A DNA stretch of 64,000 nt from Candidatus Manganitrophus morganii (GTDB lineage: Bacteria > Nitrospirota > Nitrospiria > SBBL01 > Manganitrophaceae), in contig JAJHOH010000001.1 in assembly GCA_021651055.1 (NCBI GenBank), positions 2,604,001 to 2,668,000 of the forward strand, read 5' to 3'. The position numbers and the translations under genes were made by a program. This document shows positions 47,639-56,290 of this stretch, piece by piece (the stretch's first letter is position 1; each line of letters begins with the position of its first letter). The notes beneath the pieces are model-generated. The model saw nothing but the letters and a program-made list of their open reading frames with translations, had not been told where the DNA came from and did no database searches.

Positions 47639-49333
47639 TCACGTCGCTCCCACGATCCCTCCCGCCACGGCCGCCGCGCCCGAGACCACGGCGGTGATGA
47701 AGGTCCACCAGGCCGCGGCCGCGACGACCTTCCGGGTCTCTTCGGCCTGTTTCAGCGCCTCTTCTTTCAGGCGGTTCATCCGGCGCTCCACCTCGGCCTT
47801 CATCTCTTCCGCTTTTCCGACCACCTTGTCGCGCGTCGATTCGATCTGGTTGAGAATGTGTTCGACATCTTCCTCCGAAAGATCGGTGCGGGAGGCGAGG
47901 GTCGATTTGAGGGTCTCCCGGTCGATCGATTTAAGACGATCGGCCAATGCCTCCGCCCCCCGTTTCGGATCGCGGAAAAGACGCATCAGATCGTCGCGCA
48001 ATCCGCCGTATTTTTGGTCGGGGCGATTCAGGGAGTCGAGATAGTCCCGCACCCGGGCGACGGCGCTCTCCTGGAGGGCGCTCAGACTTTCCTGGACCCC
48101 GCCCCCTCTTTGTCGAAACTCCCGAATGATCTGCTCGGCCCGATCGGCGGTCCGCTCCGCCTCTTCGTGCGACATATCCTCCCGCTGTTCTAGGAGCGAA
48201 ACGACCGTCGATTTGTTGAAGGCCTCGTTGGCCCGGCTCTGAAGGAGGGCCGCCCCTTTCTTGGGATCATGGACAAGCGTTTCGATTTCCCGCTTGATGC
48301 TGTCGGGGTTGAGCGCCTCTTTGCCGGTGTTACGCAGATACTGCTCCCACTCCCGGCGGGTTCGTTCCGCCTCTTCTTTGGAGTAGCCGGCGGCCACGCG
48401 CAATCCGGCATCGACCACTTTCTCGGCGACCGGTTTTTTCGATTTTGCCTCCTCCTGCGCCGTGGCGACGGCCCCTTTGGCCCGCGCCATCTTCTCCCGT
48501 CTCCGTTCGGGAGAGCCGTATTTCGTGTCGAACGACGCAATCAGTTTATCGCGGTCCAATCGATCGTCGTGAACGGTCATCGCCCGGATTTCGGTTTCGC
48601 TGAAGAGCTGCTCCAACTCCTCGCGGATCTGCCGGGGGTCGATCGGCTTGGGCTTGAGCTCCTGAATGAACTGCTGCATCCGGTTTCGGACATCCTCCGG
48701 CGCCATCTCCCCGAAGATTTCGTCCCGCACCGCGGCGGTCACCTGCGCGGCGGTGTCGGCCGCTTGTTTTTCGGGGGAGGTCCCGAAGAGGGAGGAGGCC
48801 GCTTCCCCCATGGAGCGGAGCCCCGAGGTGGCGGTATTGATCAGCGAGCCGATCAGCGAGGTGGCGGCGCCCAACTGCAGATAGGTCATCGCCAGATAAA
48901 ACAGCCCCCAGACGGTTAGGCCCAAAATCGCGCCGATCAAGACGCTCGGCGTCAAGCTGATCTCGACCGCGAGCCAGCTGGCAAAAAAGAGGGCGATGCT
49001 CGCCGTGACCAGTGTCCAGAGGCCGTACCCGGTCGTGATCTTGCGAACGGTCGCCATCGCCCCTTGATCCTCCTTCTCTTTATTCTCGTCCCGGGAGGTG
49101 TCGGTCTCTCTCTTATCGACCGGTCCGACGGCGCTGACGCCGGCCGCCACGGAAAGATGGGTGAGCGCCAGCTGAAACGCCACCGCAAGGGCAATTCCGA
49201 CCAGAAGCGCGGCGAAAAAATGGGGACCCGAGAAGAGGATCGCCGCGCCTCCCGGCGTAACGACCGCCGCCTCTTGGGCATGAACCAGATGGGGCAAAAC
49301 TAACAATCCAATCGTCGCAAACAACTTTCTCAT
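47639..49333 (-). CDS. Membrane protein with repeated helical modules
   Basis: A 564-residue protein. A signal peptide (LFATIGLLVLPHLVHA) is followed by three to four transmembrane helices (about 30-170) and a long soluble helical part. The latter has internal repeats, for example VHDPKKGAALLQSRA with LLEQREDMSHEEAERTAD, and FRDPKRGAEALADRL with LASRTDLSEEDVEHIL. A C-terminal helix (VVAAAAWWTFITAVVSGAAAV) re-enters the membrane. I do not recognise a function. ATG 49333 has AAGGAG upstream, better than the in-frame start at 49369. Confidence 0.82.
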   Translation of the reverse strand: MRKLFATIGLLVLPHLVHAQEAAVVTPGGAAILFSGPHFFAALLVGIALAVAFQLALTHLSVAAGVSAVGPVDKRETDTSRDENKEKEDQGAMATVRKITTGYGLWTLVTASIALFFASWLAVEISLTPSVLIGAILGLTVWGLFYLAMTYLQLGAATSLIGSLINTATSGLRSMGEAASSLFGTSPEKQAADTAAQVTAAVRDEIFGEMAPEDVRNRMQQFIQELKPKPIDPRQIREELEQLFSETEIRAMTVHDDRLDRDKLIASFDTKYGSPERRREKMARAKGAVATAQEEAKSKKPVAEKVVDAGLRVAAGYSKEEAERTRREWEQYLRNTGKEALNPDSIKREIETLVHDPKKGAALLQSRANEAFNKSTVVSLLEQREDMSHEEAERTADRAEQIIREFRQRGGGVQESLSALQESAVARVRDYLDSLNRPDQKYGGLRDDLMRLFRDPKRGAEALADRLKSIDRETLKSTLASRTDLSEEDVEHILNQIESTRDKVVGKAEEMKAEVERRMNRLKEEALKQAEETRKVVAAAAWWTFITAVVSGAAAVAGGIVGAT

Positions 49334-49617
49334 AAAGGTCTCCTTTTCAAACGTGTTTGGGTGAGTCATAATCGTGGTGAGACGAAGCCCTCCGGCCGGG
49401 CGTTCCGAAAGGGTCGTCCGGAGAGGCTTTCTCCTCCGTCCTCGGCGTCAAAAATCGCTGTTTGGTTCGAGCCGAATGACTTCCAATTTCTATCGTAGGA
49501 ACCTTTCGGGAATGAGTCAATCAGACGGAAGGAGGAGTCTTCGGCCCTCCAATGGAGTAGGCGGAACGAGACGCATTGCTGACCTAAGTCTAAGCCTTGT
49601 ATGGAGCTTGAAAGGCG

Positions 49618-50013
49618 ATGTTGAAGACGAAATCAATCCATTCCCCCCTCGATCCGAAAAGAGACGGCTTGCGCATCCTGGTGGCCCGCTTTCGGGGTCG
49701 CGGGATAAAGAAAGATCGCTACGACGTCTGGATGGCGAATTTGGGACCGAGCGAACCGCTGCTGAGAGGTTTTCTGAACGAGGAGATCGATTGGAAAACC
49801 TATACGCGCCGATATAAGGCGGAGATGTTTCAGCGCGGCGGGGCCGATCGGCAGAACAGGGTCATCCGAAACCACGGGCAGAAGTTTACATTGAGACTGA
49901 TCAAGAAATTGGCGGAGACCCAGCCGGTGACATTGCTCTGCCATTGCGCGGAAGAAGAAAAACAGTGCCATCGCCATCTGCTCAAAGAGATTATTTTGAG
50001 CATGAAGGTTTGA
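49618..50013 (+). CDS. DUF488-family protein
   Basis: A 131-residue protein with the DUF488 layout: RILVARFRGRGIKKDRYDVW near the start, then WKTYTRRYKAEM and the C-terminal LLCHCAEEEKQCHRHLL cysteine/histidine motif. The family function is unknown. No operon partner. Start at TTG/ATG region 49618 has GGCG but no strong ribosome site. Confidence 0.85.
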   Translation: MLKTKSIHSPLDPKRDGLRILVARFRGRGIKKDRYDVWMANLGPSEPLLRGFLNEEIDWKTYTRRYKAEMFQRGGADRQNRVIRNHGQKFTLRLIKKLAETQPVTLLCHCAEEEKQCHRHLLKEIILSMKV

Positions 50014-50065
50014 CGTCATTCCTCCTCTGGAAAAGTCCTCTCACAGGTGAATACGCATCACGGCG

Positions 50066-50093
50066 GTAGGGGCGTATTGCAATACGCCCCTAC
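50066..50093. repeat. 28-bp perfect palindrome
   Basis: GTAGGGGCGTATTG is followed directly by its exact reverse complement. This motif is of the kind dispersed as extragenic palindromes in many genomes. It lies between the DUF488 and MATE genes and may end the former transcript. Confidence 0.85.
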
Positions 50094-50192
50094 AAAAGAA
50101 CGCCCCCTGGGACCGTATTGCACCTGATTGAAGTTGGTTGTAAACTGGACCGCTTATTCTGTCGTGAGAATGAAGGTGGGAAAAACAAACCG

Positions 50193-51668
50193 ATGATCGA
50201 TCGTGTATGGCGTTTCTTGGCAAAATTTTTTCTGCTTTCTCCCGGCGGTTCGGTGACGGCCCCTTCGTCCCGGCCCGCGCTATCCGCCGGTGTCTGGGCG
50301 ACCCTTCGCGAAGCGGTCCGCGGGAGCCGGCAGGACTTTACCGAGGTGCCGATCCGGCGGGCGGTTGTCCTCCTGGCGGTGCCGATGGTGCTCGAGATGT
50401 CGATGGAGTCGCTTTTCGCGATCGTCGACATCTTCTGGGTCTCCAAGCTCGGCGCGGAAGCGGTGGCGACGGTCGGTCTGACCGAGGCGATGCTCTCCGT
50501 CGTCTACGCGGTGGCGATGGGGCTGTCGGCGGGGGCGACCGCGACAGTGGCGCGCCGGTTTGGCGAGAAAGATCGGGAAGGGGCTGCCCTTGCCGCCGTT
50601 CAGGCGATCTGGGCCGGGGTGGTGATTTCGGCCGTCATCGGGGGGGCCGGCATTTGGCTTGCGCCTCAGCTCCTTTCCGCGATGGGGGCTTCCCCCGCTG
50701 TGGTGAGCCGCGGATCGGGCTACACGGCGATGATGCTCGGCGGGAGTGTCACCATCGTTCTCCTTTTTCTTGTGAATGCGATCTTCCGCGGGGCAGGCGA
50801 CGCCGCGGCGGCGATGCGGTCGCTCTGGCTGGCGAATGTGATCAACATCGTCCTCGATCCCTTCTTCATCTTCGGGTGGGGGCCGTTTCCGGAGATGGGG
50901 GTCGCGGGGGCGGCGGTCGCCACGACGATCGGCCGCGGAGTCGGTGTGCTCTATCAGCTGGCGAACCTGTCCCGCTCCGAGGCGGCGTTGTCGATCGGAA
51001 GACGGCACCTCCGCTTCGACGTTTCAGTGACCGTTCGATTGCTGCGCATCTCGGCCTTCGGCATCTTGCAGACCTTGGTCGAGAGCGCAAGCTGGCTCGG
51101 CCTGGTGCGAATTTTGTCCGGCTTCGGAAGCGCGGCGCTGGCAGGCTACACGATCGCAATCCGTGTCGCCATCTTCGCGCTCCTTCCCTCGTTCGGTTTT
51201 GCCAACGCGGCGGCCACCCTGGTGGGGCAGAACCTGGGGGCGGGCCGGCCGGAGCGCGCGGAACGATCGGTCTGGATCGCCGCTTTCTACAACTTCGTCT
51301 TCTTGGGATCGGTCAGCGTCGTCTTTGTCCTTTTGCCGGGGCCGATCGTTCATTTCTTCACCGTCGATCCGGCGGTCGTCCCGTTTGCCGTCGACTGTCT
51401 TCGGATCGTGGCGCTCGGATTTCTCTTTTACGCTTATGGTTTTGTCTTCGCCCAAGCGTTCAACGGCGCGGGCGACACGACCACCCCGACGTTCCTCAAC
51501 TTTTTTTGCTTTTGGCTGTTCAAGATCCCGGCGGCTTACCTGCTGGCGGTGACGGCGGGGATGGGTCCGCGCGGCGTCTTCATCGCCGTGACCGCCGCTT
51601 ACTCCACCCTGGCGGTGGCGGGGGGATTCCTTTTTCGCAGGGGGGGATGGAAGGGCCGGAGAGTGTGA
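50193..51668 (+). CDS. MATE-family efflux transporter
   Basis: A 491-residue secondary exporter with 12 transmembrane helices in two homologous halves: PMVLEMSMESLFAIVDIFWVSKLG in the first and an equivalent FGILQTLVESASWLGLVR in the second. It probably extrudes cationic drugs or metabolites by Na+ or H+ antiport. An N-terminal extension of about 55 residues precedes the core. ATG 50193 is favoured over the earlier TTG 50118, which lies just after the palindrome. A strong hairpin follows. Confidence 0.9.
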   Translation: MIDRVWRFLAKFFLLSPGGSVTAPSSRPALSAGVWATLREAVRGSRQDFTEVPIRRAVVLLAVPMVLEMSMESLFAIVDIFWVSKLGAEAVATVGLTEAMLSVVYAVAMGLSAGATATVARRFGEKDREGAALAAVQAIWAGVVISAVIGGAGIWLAPQLLSAMGASPAVVSRGSGYTAMMLGGSVTIVLLFLVNAIFRGAGDAAAAMRSLWLANVINIVLDPFFIFGWGPFPEMGVAGAAVATTIGRGVGVLYQLANLSRSEAALSIGRRHLRFDVSVTVRLLRISAFGILQTLVESASWLGLVRILSGFGSAALAGYTIAIRVAIFALLPSFGFANAAATLVGQNLGAGRPERAERSVWIAAFYNFVFLGSVSVVFVLLPGPIVHFFTVDPAVVPFAVDCLRIVALGFLFYAYGFVFAQAFNGAGDTTTPTFLNFFCFWLFKIPAAYLLAVTAGMGPRGVFIAVTAAYSTLAVAGGFLFRRGGWKGRRV

Positions 51669-51818
51669 ATTTTCCGATGACTGAAGGCGCAAAAAGGCGC
51701 CGCGTCAGGTTACGTCGTAGGAATCAGAAACGCTTGGAATATAAAGATTTTGGAGCTCCAGGGAGGGAAAGAACGGCGTGGACAAACTTCAACTCTGAGG
51801 TCTTTTGCGGGACGAGCG

Positions 51819-51855
51819 CCGGGTGGAAAGGAGTCTAACCCCCTTTTCCACCCGG
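51819..51855. terminator. Bidirectional hairpin between MATE and small membrane gene
   Basis: CCGGGTGGAAA (51819-51829) pairs with TTTCCACCCGG (51845-51855). It lies between convergent genes. Confidence 0.7.
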
Positions 51856-51919
51856 CAACGATCTTAAAGACGATCCTGGCGCTAGGACCGAACAAAAAGC
51901 GGTACTCGAGTCTTCTCTG

Positions 51920-52123
51920 TTACTTCGGCGCTGGGGCGGCCGGAGCGGCAGCGGGAACGCTCCAAGCGGAGCCTGGGATAAAGGTGGTGACGTTAAACTG
52001 GACGTAGGCAAAGTACGCCAAGCTGCCAAATAACACGAGAAGTAACCCATATCTATGCATCATATCAAAAAAGAGGTCAAAACCTGGGGCGACGATTGTT
52101 TTTGAGCCTGTGTTTGTGGCCAT
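51920..52123 (-). CDS. Small single-pass membrane protein (67 aa)
   Basis: A 67-residue protein: a polar N-terminus with FDLFFDMMHRYG, one transmembrane helix (LLLVLFGSLAYFAYVQF) and an Ala/Pro-rich tail. GGGAGAAG lies just before the ATG. Size and layout resemble small accessory subunits of respiratory or transport complexes, but no partner is adjacent. I do not recognise it. Confidence 0.7.
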   Translation of the reverse strand: MATNTGSKTIVAPGFDLFFDMMHRYGLLLVLFGSLAYFAYVQFNVTTFIPGSAWSVPAAAPAAPAPK

Positions 52124-52378
52124 TTTCTTCTCCCTTGTTGCTGACGAGTGATCCGACCATCCCGACGGCGCCCCCTTAAGCGCCGCCGTATTTGTTCTGA
52201 ACGTCATCGTGAATGTATATTCCCGATGAATAGAACCCCCATGAGAGTTCCGGAGGCGCTCAGCGGTCAGATTGCCGAGCGAAACCGAATATAACATACT
52301 CGCCCGGGCGGTCTCAAGAAAAATTTTTTACCCAAAACAGGCCGCATTTTCTTCTGTTGATTCGGTTCCGGGAATGAA

Positions 52379-52409
52379 AAGGCCCTGCTTTCAAAGAAAG
52401 CAGGGCCTT
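52379..52409 (-). terminator. Rho-independent terminator of the CBS gene
   Basis: A perfect 14-bp stem (52379-52392 with 52396-52409, AAA/TTT loop) lies 18 bp after the CBS stop on the minus strand and is followed there by TTTTC. The rest of 52124-52427 is non-coding. Confidence 0.9.
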
Positions 52410-52427
52410 AGATCATCGCAGGGTCTC

Positions 52428-52886
52428 TTACAACAGATTGAATGCCATCTGGGGGGCCTTTTCGATCGACTTCTTAAATCCGAGAAGAATATCCCGTCGG
52501 GCGACAACGCCGACCAGAATCCTGTTCTCATCAACGACCGGCACCCGAATAAAGTGCTTCGCCTGGAGGATCGCCAGGATGTCTTGCGCCGGGGTTTCCT
52601 CGCTTACGGTGACCGGATCGGCCGTCATGATCTCCCCGGCTGTGAGTGTTTTAAGATCTCTGCCGGCCATGATCGCATTTAATAAATCGTACTCGCTGAC
52701 AATGCCGACGAGCACTTTGCCGGGCGCCACGATCGGTAAGCTTCCGAATCCGCCCCGCGTCATGGCGTTGATCAACTCGGTCGCGGGCGCGTTTTGGGAG
52801 TAGTAATAAACATCGGACTCCATAAAGTGGGCCGCGGTCATTTTTTTAAAATCCTCGCCACCGAGCATAAATTCGACACGTCTCAT
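52428..52886 (-). CDS. CBS-domain protein
   Basis: A 152-residue protein consisting of a CBS pair (about 18-75 and 85-145). Typical CBS ends are seen: GSLPIVAPGKVLVGIVSEYDLLNAI and RVPVVDENRILVGVVARRDIL. CBS pairs sense adenosine nucleotides or other ligands. It is the gene before the divergent Rossmann-GAF-GGDEF protein. A strong terminator follows. Confidence 0.9.
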   Translation of the reverse strand: MRRVEFMLGGEDFKKMTAAHFMESDVYYYSQNAPATELINAMTRGGFGSLPIVAPGKVLVGIVSEYDLLNAIMAGRDLKTLTAGEIMTADPVTVSEETPAQDILAILQAKHFIRVPVVDENRILVGVVARRDILLGFKKSIEKAPQMAFNLL

Positions 52887-53195
52887 TTTTTCTCCTTAAC
52901 AGATGAATACCTATTGCCAATTAGGATCTTACGATAAGATTGCTGAATGTAAGGACCGCTAAAAGTATTCAACCCTCTCGCCGTTGATCTTTCTTTATGT
53001 TAAAAGCCTTGAGGATGTGCGGTCCGTCAATAAGGGTAGCAAACTATTCTCGTTGCGGTATTGGGAATCGACCCTAATTCCGGAAGAAGAAATCCCAGGA
53101 GACGAAGTTGACAATGGGAAAGCTTGCGATAAACTTCTGAAACAGGATCATCGAAATCTGACGAGTGTGAACCATCTTTTACCTGAGTGAGGCGC
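52887..53195. other. Divergent regulatory gap
   Basis: About 310 bp between the CBS gene and the GGDEF gene. A 68-codon frame (52984-53190) without a ribosome site is not convincing. I see no clear promoter boxes. Confidence 0.4.
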
Positions 53196-54632
53196 ATGTC
53201 CCACGGCACAAAAATCGAAAACAATGTAAACAAAGAGGGTCTTACAAGAATTTTCCTGATCGGAGCGGGAAGAGGAGGAAGAGCGGTCTTAAGCCGCTTG
53301 CTGCGGTTTAACTGGGTGCAAATCGCCGGGGTCTCCGATCTGGACCCAAAGGCGCCCGGCATCCTTCTCGCCCAAGAAGCGGCGCTTCCCGTTTTCATCG
53401 GAGATCCCGTTCAGTACATGCAAGGGATCGATGTCGATCTGGTTTTCGATTTGACCGGGAATCAACAGATGCACACGCGCCTGATCAATATCCCCACCCG
53501 CTCCTTTGATGTGGTGACGGGACAGGTCTCCTTTCTTATTTGGAGCGTCATTCATGAATTGGAGGAGCAGGAGATCCAATTACGGGCGCATCTGGCGGAG
53601 CATCGGGTTCTCTTGGAAATCAACCAGCTCCTCTCCCGTTCCGAAACCTCCCAGCAGATCTTCGAAGCGATCGTGATGGGGGGGATCCGGATGACCGGAA
53701 TGCCGGCCGGCTCCCTCTCGATTTTTGACAAGGACAAGCAGCAACTGTTCCTCGTTGCGGCCAAAGGCTTTTCGTCCGATTTTTTTAGGCAGGCGATCTA
53801 TTCCGTCCGGGCCGGGGGACTGACGGAACATATTCTTTCGCGTAATGAACCGGTCGTGATCCCGAATATTTCCGAATTCCCCTCTTTCAACAACCCGATT
53901 CTCCTTAAAGAGGGGGTCCGCTCCCTGATCGCCGTTCCGCTTCTCTCCGAGAAGGGACCGGTCGGCATTCTCTACAATGATGATTTTAAGCCCAGGACAT
54001 TCACCCCCTCCATGCTCGAGGCCCTCCGGCTGCTGGCGACGCTGGCCGTCATTGCAATTCAAAAACAACAGGCATTCGAGGAGATCAAAAGCCTTTCCAT
54101 CCGCGATCCCCTGACCGGTCTTTACAACCGCCGTTACCTGAATGAAATTCTCGTCTCCGAAATGGACCGGGCGTTCCGCCTGCATCGGCCTCTCTCCCTT
54201 CTTTTGATGGATATCGACCACTTCAAGTCGGTCAACGACCGCTTCGGACATCTTATGGGGGATCAAGTGATCAATGGGCTCGCGAGGCTCTTGGGCGTCA
54301 TCGTCCGGCCTTACGACACCGTGGCCCGGTATGGAGGAGAGGAGTTTCTCATCTTGATGTCCGATACGGCTGAAGCGGAAGCCCTCGCCGCGGCGGAGCG
54401 GCTGCGGGAGGCGACTGCCGCCGAGAGATTCCTTCCGGAGGATACTACCGTGACGTGCAGCTTCGGAATCAGCACGATGAAAGGGAACGAGGAGACGCTT
54501 CCCACCCCCGAGGAATTTATTCATCGCGCCGATAAAGCGCTCTACGAAGCGAAGCGCGCCGGCCGCAACCGCGTCCATATATTTCGGACCGATTCCGCTT
54601 CCTCCGCAAGCGAAAGCGAAAAGAGACGCTGA
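53196..54632 (+). CDS. Rossmann-GAF-GGDEF fusion (putative diguanylate cyclase)
   Basis: A 478-residue protein. The N-terminal 130 residues form a dinucleotide-binding Rossmann unit (IFLIGAGRGGRAVLSRLL with the GxGxxG-like loop, then VSDLDPKAPG and VDLVFDLTGN) of the Gfo/Idh or NAD-binding type. A GAF domain (about 150-300) and a GGDEF domain (about 315-470) follow. The active site reads RYGGEEF (a GGEEF variant that is usually active), and an RPYD inhibitory site precedes it. It may link redox or nucleotide state to c-di-GMP. ATG 53196 has GTGAGG just before it. Confidence 0.9.
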   Translation: MSHGTKIENNVNKEGLTRIFLIGAGRGGRAVLSRLLRFNWVQIAGVSDLDPKAPGILLAQEAALPVFIGDPVQYMQGIDVDLVFDLTGNQQMHTRLINIPTRSFDVVTGQVSFLIWSVIHELEEQEIQLRAHLAEHRVLLEINQLLSRSETSQQIFEAIVMGGIRMTGMPAGSLSIFDKDKQQLFLVAAKGFSSDFFRQAIYSVRAGGLTEHILSRNEPVVIPNISEFPSFNNPILLKEGVRSLIAVPLLSEKGPVGILYNDDFKPRTFTPSMLEALRLLATLAVIAIQKQQAFEEIKSLSIRDPLTGLYNRRYLNEILVSEMDRAFRLHRPLSLLLMDIDHFKSVNDRFGHLMGDQVINGLARLLGVIVRPYDTVARYGGEEFLILMSDTAEAEALAAAERLREATAAERFLPEDTTVTCSFGISTMKGNEETLPTPEEFIHRADKALYEAKRAGRNRVHIFRTDSASSASESEKRR

Positions 54633-54739
54633 AGCAGATACCGACCGATCACCGCACGTTTTCCGCGCATCAAAACCATCTCGATCCGACCGGAGCCCCC
54701 CCTCTATCGCCTTGTTCGAGCGGGATGCAGTGGTCTGTC

Positions 54740-54973
54740 TTAGAGCCCGCTGTCAGTTTCGGAGGTATTTTGGGATGCGCGGGTCTCTTCGCGCTTTGCA
54801 GATTCCGCTGAAGACCAGTATGAGAGGGTGGCGGCGGGGATAGACCGTCGGGAGATAAAGAGGTAGAAACGAATCAGGAAAAGAAAAAGGAAGAAGATGA
54901 AAACCTGAGGAACTTCTTGAGAAGGCGGATTAGAATAAGCGTTTTGTATGTTTGTTGTTAGCAAACTCAGCAT
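54740..54973 (-). CDS. Small single-pass membrane protein (77 aa), tentative
   Basis: A 77-residue frame with one strong hydrophobic helix (VFIFFLFLFLIRFYLFI), a positive stop-transfer RR and a polar Ser/Thr-rich tail. AGGGAG lies 5 bp before the ATG. No homology recognised; accepted because of the ribosome site and membrane helix. Confidence 0.45.
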   Translation of the reverse strand: MLSLLTTNIQNAYSNPPSQEVPQVFIFFLFLFLIRFYLFISRRSIPAATLSYWSSAESAKREETRASQNTSETDSGL

Positions 54974-55287
54974 AGAATCTCCCTAAATATCGACCTGCGG
55001 AAAGGGGGGAGCTGTGCGGAAAGTGTCAAGGAAGTTTGCAGATAGAAATTAAAAAAATGCAAACACCATTCCGTACGAGATCCATCCGGTACCGTTCGGA
55101 ATACTCCAAGAAGGTCTATCTTATTGAAGATGTAAGGTGATCGGTTTTGGATGGGATGCAAATATGTGCAAAAGAGTGAAAACTCATTCACAAAGATGAA
55201 GTCACCTTGTCCTTAGTACGGCGATGAAGTATAAATTGACATCCCTTTTTTCTATGCTATCCTCACCTTAAGGGATGGAGGCCGGAG
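54974..55287. other. AT-rich non-coding gap
   Basis: A TATGCT box at 55253 lies before the REC-GGDEF gene, but its -35 region is poor; TTGACA nearby is too close. I see no gene. Confidence 0.4.
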
Positions 55288-56271
55288 ATGGAGGAGAAGG
55301 TGCCGCGTGTTCTGGTGATCGAAGACAGCCCTTTTGAGCTCGAACAAATCAAGGCCGCTTTGGAAGCAGTCGGCTATCAGGTTCTCTTTGCCAATACCGG
55401 CATTCAGGGGCTGAAGCTGGCCCGAGAGGTCCTCCCGGATCTCATTCTCCTCGATATGGTTCTTCCCGACATGAACGGGCGCGAAACCTGCCGCCATCTC
55501 CGGGGGCAAGAGGAACTCCGGGGCATCCCGATCATCATCGTCACGGTCAAGGGAAAAACGGAGGACAAGGTGTTGGGTCTGGGAGAGGGGGCGACCGATT
55601 ATGTGACCAAGCCGTTCGATCCGGCGGAGCTGCAGGCGCGGGTCGCCGCCGCCCTTCGAATGAAGCGCCTTCAGGACGAGCTGATCCAGAAAAACAAAGA
55701 GCTGGCCGGAAAGAACCAAGAATATCAAGTCCTCCTCAAGCAGGTACAGACCCTGGCGATTACCGATCCGGTCACCGGCCTCTTCAACCGGCGCTACCTG
55801 CAAGAGGTGCTCAACCAGGAGTTCTCCCGCGCGCAGCGGTACTGTACCCCCTTCTCTTGTTTGTTGATTGATGTTGATGAGTTCAAACAGGTCAACGACA
55901 AATTCGGCCATGAAGCGGGAGACAAGGTCCTGGAGGAGTTGGGGAAGATCATTCAAATGGAGATCAGAAAGGTCGATCTGGCGGCCCGGTATGGGGGGGA
56001 TGAGCTCGCCGTTCTATTGCCTGAATCGCTCCGGGAGGATGCCGCCCAGGTCGCCCAGCGGATCTTGGAACGGGTCGGCGGCACGGCGTTTCCGATTCTT
56101 GGAAAGAAACACCGGGTCACCGTCAGCATCGGGGTGGCCGGCTTCCCCGATCCGGAACTGCGCGATGCGCGCCAGGCGATCCTGGCCGCCGACTTTGCCC
56201 TCTACCGGGCGAAGCGCGCGGGAGGAAATCGAGTGGAGACGATGACCGTCGCCGAGATGGAGTCGGCGTAG
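55288..56271 (+). CDS. REC-GGDEF response regulator (diguanylate cyclase)
   Basis: A 327-residue PleD/WspR-like protein. A receiver domain (about 8-125, phospho-Asp in LILLDMVLPD) is joined by a coiled coil (LIQKNKELAGKNQEY) to a GGDEF domain. The active site reads RYGGDEL and an RKVD inhibitory site precedes it, so activity with product inhibition is likely. It is convergent with the hybrid double kinase, the most probable upstream kinase. Confidence 0.93.
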   Translation: MEEKVPRVLVIEDSPFELEQIKAALEAVGYQVLFANTGIQGLKLAREVLPDLILLDMVLPDMNGRETCRHLRGQEELRGIPIIIVTVKGKTEDKVLGLGEGATDYVTKPFDPAELQARVAAALRMKRLQDELIQKNKELAGKNQEYQVLLKQVQTLAITDPVTGLFNRRYLQEVLNQEFSRAQRYCTPFSCLLIDVDEFKQVNDKFGHEAGDKVLEELGKIIQMEIRKVDLAARYGGDELAVLLPESLREDAAQVAQRILERVGGTAFPILGKKHRVTVSIGVAGFPDPELRDARQAILAADFALYRAKRAGGNRVETMTVAEMESA

Positions 56272-56290
56272 GCGCCTTCCCGGAGCGGGA

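Noticed and set aside
52984-53190. A 68-codon plus-strand frame before the GGDEF gene
   Set aside because: Starts at TTG without a ribosome site and runs into the next gene's ribosome site; no family.
55238-55258. TTGACA and TATGCT as a promoter for the REC-GGDEF gene
   Set aside because: The boxes are only 11 bp apart, too close for a sigma70 promoter.
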